Origin: an uncultured Eubacteriales bacterium
GTDB lineage: Bacteria; Bacillota; Clostridia; Oscillospirales; Oscillospiraceae
Assembly (NCBI GenBank): GCA_905202605.1
Contig: CAJKSU010000028.1
Span: 1-20,029, forward strand
Direction of reading: 5' to 3'
DNA length: 20,029 nucleotides
Part shown: piece after piece, positions 8,651 through 14,674 of the stretch
How the letters are laid out: each line of letters starts with the position of its first letter
Numbering within the stretch: position 1 is the stretch's first letter
Made by a program: the position numbers and the translations under genes
Notes under the pieces: generated by a model
The model's database searches: none
What the model was told of the DNA's origin: nothing
The model's input: only the letters and a program-made list of their open reading frames with translations

Positions 8651-8667
8651 ATGATGTAAAACACAGT

Positions 8668-8705
8668 GCCGCCCCAAAATACACTGTATTTTGGGGCGGC
8701 TTTTT
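8668..8705 (+). terminator. Rho-independent terminator of ftsZ / dcw cluster
   Basis: A perfect inverted repeat (arms 8668-8683 and 8685-8700, GCCGCCCC...GGGGCGGC) is followed by T5 at 8701-8705. The innermost pairs would open to give a small loop. It lies 17 bases after the ftsZ stop and immediately before the next gene's ribosome binding site. Confidence 0.95.
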
Positions 8706-8721
8706 ATCAGAAAGGATGTCT

Positions 8722-9552
8722 ATGGATCTTCAAGCACTTTCAGGCATCGAGGGCTTTACCGCCACCTCGCTGCTGATTACGTCGGCGGTCTGTCTGGTCG
8801 CAGTTTTTGTGGCATGGTATACGGTGCGTACCCGGATTCAACTGTCGCAGGTCATTTTGGGCGTTTTCTCGTATCTTCTGGTGATGGTACTGGAAAATGT
8901 ATTTGCCATGCTTGGTGTGAATATGGGACTTCCTCAGGCGGGGGCGGTATACGGCCTGTATCTGACCCTGTCTATCGTAGTAGGGCGGGAATTGATTCGT
9001 GCTGTTTCCATCAAGTATGTGCTTCAGCCCCGGTTTGACGGAACCGATTCCGCCATCGGCTTTGGACTTGGCTTTGGGGCGCTGTATCTGTTTACCTGCG
9101 CAGCTTATTATTTCAGCTGCTATACCACGGTCAACCAGTTCCTTTCTGTGGGGGCGGAGGAGTTCTTTGCCAGCGCTGATCAGGGGACGCAGGAGGCCTA
9201 TGATCTGCTGAAAAGCATTGCGGGGCAGAACGGCTGGCAGTACATTATGACAGCCGTGAACCGGGTGCTGTTTCTGGTGCGGGAAATTGCGTTTTCGGTG
9301 CTGGTGTGGTATGGCCTTTCCGATGAAAAGAGCCGCTGGTGTCTGATTGCGGTGCCTGCCATGCAGTTCCTTGCCATGCTGCCAGACAGCATGTTCAGCG
9401 CCGGAGTGCTGACGAACACCTATGTGAAGGATGTACTGACCTATATTATTTCTGCGGGGATTGCGTTCTTTGCGGCAAAGCTGTACAACAGCCGCGAGGA
9501 TCAGGTGGCGCATTTCAAGGTGGAAAAGCTGCGTGCCAGACGCAGAAGATAA
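8722..9552 (+). CDS. YhfC-like polytopic membrane protein
   Basis: This 276-residue protein has about seven hydrophobic segments and a basic C-terminal tail (KLRARRRR). Segment order and fragments such as YLLVMVLENVFAMLG, VYGLYLTL and GTDSAIGFGLGFGALY resemble the YhfC family (PF10086), which is related to glutamic-type intramembrane proteases. This is from memory of the family, not a search. The EE pair and the histidine of the family's active-site motifs are not obvious here, so it may be a non-catalytic member. I choose ATG 8722 over 8716, because AAAGGA at 8711-8716 would abut the latter. No own promoter is visible between the ftsZ terminator and the start, so expression may depend on read-through. 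Confidence 0.5.
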   Translation: MDLQALSGIEGFTATSLLITSAVCLVAVFVAWYTVRTRIQLSQVILGVFSYLLVMVLENVFAMLGVNMGLPQAGAVYGLYLTLSIVVGRELIRAVSIKYVLQPRFDGTDSAIGFGLGFGALYLFTCAAYYFSCYTTVNQFLSVGAEEFFASADQGTQEAYDLLKSIAGQNGWQYIMTAVNRVLFLVREIAFSVLVWYGLSDEKSRWCLIAVPAMQFLAMLPDSMFSAGVLTNTYVKDVLTYIISAGIAFFAAKLYNSREDQVAHFKVEKLRARRRR

Positions 9553-9574
9553 GAAACACACAGATTAGAAATGC

Positions 9575-9612
9575 AGAACCGCCGCGGGGGAAAGTCCCTG
9601 CGGCGGTTCTTT
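9575..9612 (+). terminator. Hairpin between the YhfC-like and radical SAM genes, weak terminator
   Basis: AGAACCGCCGCGGGG (9575-9589) pairs with CCCTGCGGCGGTTCT (9596-9610), a 15-bp stem with one G-T pair and a 6-base loop. Only TCTTT follows, then the SD of the next gene (GGAGG 9613-9617). It could attenuate read-through or stabilise transcript ends. Confidence 0.55.
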
Positions 9613-9625
9613 GGAGGAATGCATC

Positions 9626-10558
9626 ATGGAGTTCCCAAACAGCTCCGATCAGAAACGCTATCACAGCCTGTTTCACTATAACAAGACGGTTTACGGTGGC
9701 CGAGTCTATAAGGCGTCGCTGAATGCGGGCTGCACCTGCCCCAACCGGGACGGCAGCCGGGGCATTGGCGGCTGCACCTTCTGTCAGGGCGGCTCTCACT
9801 ATTTTGCTGGAACCGGGGAGATCATGGCGCAGCTGGAGGCAGAGCGGCAGAGAATCCATCGGAAGAATCCGGCGGCGCGGCTTATCGCCTACTTTCAAGC
9901 GGGAACCAATACCTATGGAGATATCTCGCAGCTGGAACAGAGCTGGAACCGGGTGCTGGATTGCCCGGATGTGGTGGGAATCAGCATTGCCACCCGCTGT
10001 GACTGTCTGGGAAAGCCGGTGCTGGCGGCGCTTGACCGTCTGAATCAGCGGACTAGGCTGACGGTGGAACTGGGGCTGCAAACCGTACACGATGATACGG
10101 CGGCACGGATTCGTCGGGGCCACAGCTTTTCGGAGTTTCTGACCGGCTATCAGGCTCTGAGGCAGCGGGGCATCCGCATCTGCGTCCACCTTATTAACGG
10201 GCTACCCAGAGAAACAGAGGAAGCGATGCTGGAATCGGCGCGGGTGCTGGGACAGCTGCGTCCGGATGGGGTGAAGCTCCATCTGCTTCATGTGACCGAA
10301 GGAACGGCGCTGGCGGAGCAGTGGCGCAGAGGTGACTATATTCCTATGGAGAAGCAGTCGTATATTGCGGTGACGGCGGCACAGCTCCGGCTGCTTCCTC
10401 CTGAAACGGTGATCGAACGGCTCACCGGGGACGGAGATCGCCGGCTTCTGCTGGCACCCCTGTGGAGTCAGAATAAAATATCGGTGCTGGGCGGCATTGA
10501 TCACCAGCTGAAGGCATGGGATGCAGTGCAGGGAGATCAGTTTCAAAAAACAACATGA
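9626..10558 (+). CDS. Radical SAM protein, TIGR01212 / YtqA-YhcC family
   Basis: This 310-residue protein resembles the TIGR01212 radical SAM family (B. subtilis YtqA, E. coli YhcC). The cluster-binding region lies in LNAGCTCPNRDGSRGIGG and the following CTFC. The cysteines at 38, 50 and 53 give the family's CX11CX2C pattern instead of the usual CX3CX2C, with an extra cysteine at 36. Later motifs are YFQAGTNTYG, VGISIATRCDC, LTVELGLQTVHD and HLINGLPRET, as expected for an SAM-binding TIM barrel. The substrate of the family was long unknown, and I make no specific claim. The chosen ATG has GGAGG 8 bases upstream. A TTG at 9611 would overlap the hairpin and SD. Confidence 0.85.
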   Translation: MEFPNSSDQKRYHSLFHYNKTVYGGRVYKASLNAGCTCPNRDGSRGIGGCTFCQGGSHYFAGTGEIMAQLEAERQRIHRKNPAARLIAYFQAGTNTYGDISQLEQSWNRVLDCPDVVGISIATRCDCLGKPVLAALDRLNQRTRLTVELGLQTVHDDTAARIRRGHSFSEFLTGYQALRQRGIRICVHLINGLPRETEEAMLESARVLGQLRPDGVKLHLLHVTEGTALAEQWRRGDYIPMEKQSYIAVTAAQLRLLPPETVIERLTGDGDRRLLLAPLWSQNKISVLGGIDHQLKAWDAVQGDQFQKTT

Positions 10559-10601
10559 GGTTTCATTTTTTGCGCTTTCTGGAATGTGAAATTATTGTTA
10601 C

Positions 10602-10631
10602 TTGACCGAATTCTTTTGGAATCTATATAAT
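10602..10631 (+). promoter_or_regulatory. Promoter of the solute-binding lipoprotein gene
   Basis: TTGACC at 10602-10607 and a perfect TATAAT at 10626-10631 are separated by 18 bases in a locally AT-rich gap. The start would be near 10638, giving a short leader before AAAGGTGAGG and the ATG at 10668. Confidence 0.75.
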
Positions 10632-10667
10632 TATCTCATTATATTGACCCAAGAAAGGTGAGGAAAT

Positions 10668-12422
10668 ATGAAAAAGATCATTGCTGTACTGCTTTCTGCA
10701 ATGCTGCTGGTAAGCGCATTTTCCGCCTGCGGCGGGGGCGCAAGCTCCAGCACTGCAGCGGCATCGGAGTCCGCTCCGGCATCGGCGCAGGAGACGGCGG
10801 CGGCACCCCAGCAGCCTGTGGCTGTGTCCGCACAGGAGCCTGCATCCGTAGCGGAAAGCAGCACTCAGGAGGAAACTCAGGTGGCCGCCCAGAATTTTGA
10901 CATTCCCATGCCCCTGACGGAGGAGCCAATCACGTTTACGTACTTCATGCGCTTTAATCCGCAGGTGCAGGACTGGTGTCAGGACATGTCTGACAACCTG
11001 TTCTACTCCACGCTGGAGGAGAAGTCCGGGGTACACATTGAGTTTGAGCTGTTCCATCCCATGAACTTCTCTGAGCAATTCAACCTCCAGATGGCATCTC
11101 AGGACTATGCGGACATCTACTGTGAGGCGGCCTCCGGCTATACTGGCGGCTATGACAAGGGCGTAGAGGACGAGGTGTTTCTGGATCTGACCCCCTACAT
11201 TGAAGAGTATGCTCCCAATTACAACGCCATTATCAACATGAATGACCAGAACCGCCGGGATGCGGTGACCGATGAGGGGCGTGTGGTATTTTTTGCCGCT
11301 GCCTATGACGACGGTCAGCCCTGCGGCAAGGGACCCATGATCCGTGCGGACTGGGCGAAGGAGTTCGGCATGGATCCTGCGGAGATCAATACCTACGACG
11401 AGTATGAGCAGTACATCGAGCAGGCCTATAACACCCATGGCGCTACGGTGCAGCTGCCCATGTCCGGTGACCCCGGCTTTGGCTATCTCACCGCAGGCTA
11501 CGGCACGCTGGCTTCCTTCGGCAACTCCTTTGAGGCAACCCTGCCCTGGTTCCAGATTGATGGCACCATGTACAGCGGCGTGCTGGCAGACGGCTTCAAG
11601 GACTATGTGAAGATGGTGGCGGACTGGTATCAGAAGGGCTGGATCTACCACGACTTTATGAATGAGGACTTCGGCATGCAGGGCGGCGCGGACATCGGCA
11701 TGGTGACCAGCGGCGAAAGCTCCCTGTGGTGGGCGGAGAAGGATTATATGGAGCAGTATAACCAGTCTGCTCAGGATCCGAACTTTGAGATCGCTGCCAT
11801 TCAGGATGCGGTCAAGAACGAGGGCGATGTGACCCATCTGGGTCAGACGAACTTTGACACCCTGTCCACCACCTCCAACTGCGTCATCTCCACGGCCTGC
11901 CAGGAGCCTGAGATTGCGGTGCAGTGGATGGATTACCGTTACACCGAGGAGGGCGCAACCCTTGCCAACTGGGGCGTAGAGGGCGTAACCTATGAGGTGG
12001 ACGCAAACGGCAACAAGCAGTATACCGACCTGATTGTCAACAATCCGGAGGGCATGACCGCCACACTGGCGCAGTTCCGTTATATGCTCCAGAACACTGT
12101 GTGCCTGACGGACGTATCCGCCAAGAATCAGGGCATGACGGAGCAGCAGCTGGAAGCACCTGAGATCTGGATGACCGATAAGGACAACAGCTGGGGCTGT
12201 CCCACCACCCTGACCATGACCACCGAGGAGGCCGACGAGTATAACTCCAAGGCTGGTGATATTACCACCTACGGGCAGGAGAACTTCCTCCGTTATATCA
12301 TTGGCGATGCGCCCATCGAGGATCTGGATTCCTTTGTAGATACCTGTATTTCCATGGGGCTGGAGGATTGTCAGACCATTCAGCAGGCGGCGCTGGATCG
12401 CTACTACGCAAGACTGGACTAA
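10668..12422 (+). CDS. Extracellular solute-binding lipoprotein (ABC importer type, LipO/YtcQ-like)
   Basis: This 584-residue secreted lipoprotein has a signal peptide (MKKIIAVLLSAMLLVSAFSA) with a lipobox ending in Cys21. A low-complexity Ala/Ser/Gln/Glu linker to about residue 75 tethers the domain. The binding domain follows (TFTYFMRFNPQVQDW..., DYADIYCEA, LDLTPYIEEYAPNY, MIRADWAKEFGM, TYDEYEQYIEQAY). It ends with CQTIQQAALDRYYARL, the C-terminal helix typical of large Firmicute sugar- or oligosaccharide-binding proteins. It would capture a substrate outside the membrane for an ABC permease, but no permease or ATPase gene is adjacent. It has its own promoter and a terminator at 12443-12480, so it is monocistronic. 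Substrate not predictable; carbohydrate is a guess from family resemblance. Confidence 0.85.
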   Translation: MKKIIAVLLSAMLLVSAFSACGGGASSSTAAASESAPASAQETAAAPQQPVAVSAQEPASVAESSTQEETQVAAQNFDIPMPLTEEPITFTYFMRFNPQVQDWCQDMSDNLFYSTLEEKSGVHIEFELFHPMNFSEQFNLQMASQDYADIYCEAASGYTGGYDKGVEDEVFLDLTPYIEEYAPNYNAIINMNDQNRRDAVTDEGRVVFFAAAYDDGQPCGKGPMIRADWAKEFGMDPAEINTYDEYEQYIEQAYNTHGATVQLPMSGDPGFGYLTAGYGTLASFGNSFEATLPWFQIDGTMYSGVLADGFKDYVKMVADWYQKGWIYHDFMNEDFGMQGGADIGMVTSGESSLWWAEKDYMEQYNQSAQDPNFEIAAIQDAVKNEGDVTHLGQTNFDTLSTTSNCVISTACQEPEIAVQWMDYRYTEEGATLANWGVEGVTYEVDANGNKQYTDLIVNNPEGMTATLAQFRYMLQNTVCLTDVSAKNQGMTEQQLEAPEIWMTDKDNSWGCPTTLTMTTEEADEYNSKAGDITTYGQENFLRYIIGDAPIEDLDSFVDTCISMGLEDCQTIQQAALDRYYARLD

Positions 12423-12442
12423 TCGAAACGGATACACAAATA

Positions 12443-12480
12443 GCCTCCGGCAGATCTAACGAGGTCTGCCGGAGGCTTTA
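12443..12480. terminator. Bidirectional terminator between convergent genes
   Basis: GCCTCCGGCAGATCT (12443-12457) pairs with AGGTCTGCCGGAGGC (12462-12476), a 15-bp stem with one G-T pair and a 4-base loop. TTTA follows on the plus strand and TATTTG on the minus strand. It sits between the lipoprotein stop and the convergent hydrolase-like gene. Confidence 0.85.
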
Positions 12481-12490
12481 CATATCTGTA

Positions 12491-13462
12491 TTAGTGGGCA
12501 TCCAGATAGGCATCGGTACGATCCACAACATTCTGCTGAAGGCTGCGGTAATAGAGGTTCAGCTCAAAGTTATGGTAGCAGCCCTCTACAAACAGCGGCT
12601 CGCCGGGGGGATAGTCCTTGGGGGAGATATCAGGGACGATCATGGTTCCACGCTGGGGGCTTTGATAGCAGCCAGTGAGGTGGGGGATTTCATTGTCGGT
12701 GGAGCCGTCCATGTGGAGATCCACCGAGCCGGGGTTTTCAGACTTATCTGCGGGGGTGCCGTCGGCGGTCCAGTTCAGAGGATTGATGCCGTAGGTATAG
12801 CCACCCTCCGGCACGATGATGCTGCCGGTGACGCCGGGGGCCTCTGAGTTAAAGGATACGATCACGCCGGTGTCCACAGCGGACTGTGCCATATGCAGCT
12901 GCGGGAATTCCGCAAGATCCTCCTTCGTGATGCGCCAGCCAATGAGGTAGGCGGCAACCAGCCGGGACTGGAGCGTTTCATCCCCAAAGAACTCCTCCAT
13001 CAGCCGAAGTCCCATATCTGCCCCCTGAGAGTAGCCAGCCAGTATAAACGGACGGCCATTGTTTTCGTGGCGGAGATACCAGAGAAAGGCGGAACGGACG
13101 TCGGAATAGGCGGTGCGGAACCAGAGGCCGCGGGCGGCGTCATCCAGATAGTAGACGCTGAGACAGGCCTGACGATAGTAGGGGGCATAGATTCGTCCCA
13201 CCGGGGCATAGACGCCCTCCTGAAGATTTAAGAGCTTTTCCTGCCACTCCCGGTCTTCGGGCAGATAGGTGGTGGTGAGATAGGTGCCGTCCTCACCCAG
13301 ATCGGCGGTGGCACCGATGAGAAAAACGTCGATGGGCTGACCGGTATCCTGATCCTGCCGCGCCCACATCAGGGGACTTTGGTAATTGCCCGCCCAGGGG
13401 AATAGCAGAATGCCCAGACTGAAAAGCGCCAGAAGTACTGCCGCAGTGAGCCGTTTTGCCAT
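12491..13462 (-). CDS. DUF3089 alpha/beta-hydrolase-like protein, membrane-anchored or exported
   Basis: This 323-residue protein has an N-terminal hydrophobic segment (AVLLALFSLGILLFPWAG, about 8-25) without an obvious signal peptidase site, so it may stay anchored. It matches the DUF3089 pattern: DVFLIGATADLG, RIYAPYYRQACL, FRTAYSDVRSAFLWYL and GRPFILAGYSQGADM. GYSQG (143-147) gives the nucleophile Ser145, and LVAAYLIGWRI follows. A histidine in GCYHNFELNLYY (His297) is a candidate catalytic base. The family is expected to hydrolyse esters or lipids, but the substrate is unknown. It lies downstream of the ZIP gene with an 85-base gap that contains its own promoter-like sequence. ATG 13462 is the only reasonable start in front of the hydrophobic segment. 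Confidence 0.75.
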   Translation of the reverse strand: MAKRLTAAVLLALFSLGILLFPWAGNYQSPLMWARQDQDTGQPIDVFLIGATADLGEDGTYLTTTYLPEDREWQEKLLNLQEGVYAPVGRIYAPYYRQACLSVYYLDDAARGLWFRTAYSDVRSAFLWYLRHENNGRPFILAGYSQGADMGLRLMEEFFGDETLQSRLVAAYLIGWRITKEDLAEFPQLHMAQSAVDTGVIVSFNSEAPGVTGSIIVPEGGYTYGINPLNWTADGTPADKSENPGSVDLHMDGSTDNEIPHLTGCYQSPQRGTMIVPDISPKDYPPGEPLFVEGCYHNFELNLYYRSLQQNVVDRTDAYLDAH

Positions 13463-13511
13463 GGAACCGCCTGCCCTTCTTCACGGAATCTACATAATCT
13501 TCCTAACCTAA

Positions 13512-13540
13512 AAGGTATCACAGTCTTGGACAGGTGTCAA
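13512..13540 (-). promoter_or_regulatory. Promoter of the DUF3089 gene
   Basis: On the minus strand TTGACA (13540-13535) is followed after 17 bases by TACCTT (13517-13512), preceded by TGA to form an extended -10 (TGnTA). It lies just after the ZIP stop codon. Confidence 0.55.
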
Positions 13541-13547
13541 GGGCGAG

Positions 13548-14324
13548 CTATCCCAGCGCAATGTCCAGAACCATCATTACCGCAAAGCCCAGAGCAAATG
13601 TGATGGTTCCCGCATTGGAGTGGGTTCCCTGCGCGGATTCGGGAATCAGCTCCTCTACCACCACATAGAGCATGGCTCCGGCGGCAAAGGAGAGAAAATA
13701 GGGCATCAGCGGCACCAGAATGCCTGCCAGCGCCACGGTGATCAGTGCGCCGATCGGCTCCACCACACCGGATAGAACCCCGTAGAGGAATGCTTTGCGC
13801 TTTCCGTGGGCTTCCTTCAGGGGCATGGAGATCACAGCCCCCTCCGGAAGGTTCTGAATGGCGATGCCCACAGACAGCGCCATGGCGGCGGCTGCGGAGA
13901 TGCTGGTGCTGCCCCGCAGTCCTGCCAGTACCACGCCCACTGCCATGCCCTCCGGGATGTTGTGAAGGGTGACGGCGAGCATCAGCATGGTGGAGCCTTT
14001 TGCCTTGCAGGGGGTTCCCTCCGGGCAGTCGCTGTCCAGATGCTGGTGGGGAACCACCTGATCCAGAAACAACAGAAAGCCCATGCCTAACAGAAAGCCC
14101 AACACCGGCGGCAGAAAGGCCAGCCGGCCCATGCCTCTGCACTGGTCAATGGCGGGAATCAGCAGACTCCAGACCGAAGCCGCTACCATAACGCCGGAGG
14201 CAAAGCCCAATAGTCCCTTTTGCACCCGTGGGCCGATTTCGCCCTTGAGCAGGAACACACAGGCTGACCCCAGAGAGGTACCCAGCAGCGGGATCAGGCT
14301 GCCCCATAGAATGGTGAGATTCAT
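13548..14324 (-). CDS. ZIP-family divalent metal transporter (GufA/ZupT-like)
   Basis: This is a 258-residue polytopic transporter with about eight membrane spans. The two metal-site helices are clear: TLHNIPEGMAVG (HNIPEG about 121-126) and AIQNLPEGAVIS (QNLPEG about 157-162). LSFAAGAMLYVVVEELIPES also fits the bacterial GufA/ZupT-type ZIP group. The family moves Zn2+ or other divalent metals into the cytoplasm. A His/Cys-containing loop (VPHQHLDSDCPEGTPC, about 91-106) between spans may bind metal. The start is ATG 14324, because AAGGAG lies 9 bases upstream; an extended frame to 14345 lacks this. It ends with TAG, showing TAG serves as a normal stop in this genome. A structured repeat element lies between its promoter and its ribosome binding site. 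Confidence 0.88.
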   Translation of the reverse strand: MNLTILWGSLIPLLGTSLGSACVFLLKGEIGPRVQKGLLGFASGVMVAASVWSLLIPAIDQCRGMGRLAFLPPVLGFLLGMGFLLFLDQVVPHQHLDSDCPEGTPCKAKGSTMLMLAVTLHNIPEGMAVGVVLAGLRGSTSISAAAAMALSVGIAIQNLPEGAVISMPLKEAHGKRKAFLYGVLSGVVEPIGALITVALAGILVPLMPYFLSFAAGAMLYVVVEELIPESAQGTHSNAGTITFALGFAVMMVLDIALG

Positions 14325-14353
14325 ATGCTTACTCCTTGGTTTCAATCAAAATA

Positions 14354-14520
14354 TTAAGGCAACACCGCACAAATGCGTCTTCGGATTCTGACGGATCTTT
14401 TTTGTCGGAAATGCGTTTGTAAAACCTTGCAATACACAGAGTATTCCTGCGGTTTTACACCTTTTTCTGACGAAAAATCTCTCGTCAGACTCTCTTGCCG
14501 ATTTATGCGGTATTGCCTTA
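14354..14520. repeat. MITE-like inverted-repeat element, copy 1
   Basis: This 167-base element has imperfect terminal inverted repeats: GGCAACACCGCACAAAT at the left, and at the right GGCAATACCGCATAAAT read on the minus strand. It is bounded by TTA on both sides, a possible target duplication. Internal stem-loops: TTCTGAC with GTCGGAA, GTAAAACC with GGTTTTAC enclosing AATAC-ACAGA-GTATT, and TCTGACGA with TCGTCAGA. Together with the closing terminal stem these give a four-arm fold. There is no coding capacity. A second copy lies at 16849-17016. Confidence 0.8.
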
Positions 14521-14533
14521 AATCACTGGATTT

Positions 14534-14561
14534 AGTATAGCAGAGATTCGTCAGAAGTAAA
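14534..14561 (-). promoter_or_regulatory. Probable promoter of the ZIP gene
   Basis: On the minus strand TTTACT (14561-14556) and TATACT (14539-14534) are spaced by 16 bases. The start near 14527 would place the whole of repeat copy 1 in the transcribed leader of the ZIP gene. Confidence 0.5.
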
Positions 14562-14611
14562 GCATAAAGTTAATTACAACTAACCATGTGCGGCGGCTAA
14601 GATGGAGCATG

Positions 14612-14653
14612 GAAAAGGACGTACTGCAATCGACGAAAATTGCAGTACGTCCT
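14612..14653 (-). terminator. Rho-independent terminator of the flavoenzyme gene
   Basis: A perfect 15-bp stem (arms 14616-14630 and 14639-14653, AGGACGTACTGCAAT) with an 8-base loop is followed on the minus strand by T4 (14615-14612). It lies 21 bases past the flavoenzyme stop codon. Confidence 0.9.
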
Positions 14654-14674
14654 GAATGTTATAGCGTTAGCAGC

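Noticed and set aside
10623..12437. Long open frame (about 604 codons) antisense to the solute-binding lipoprotein gene
   Set aside because: It mirrors the codon structure of the real gene and has no recognisable domain. The sense frame has a promoter, SD, lipobox and family sequence.
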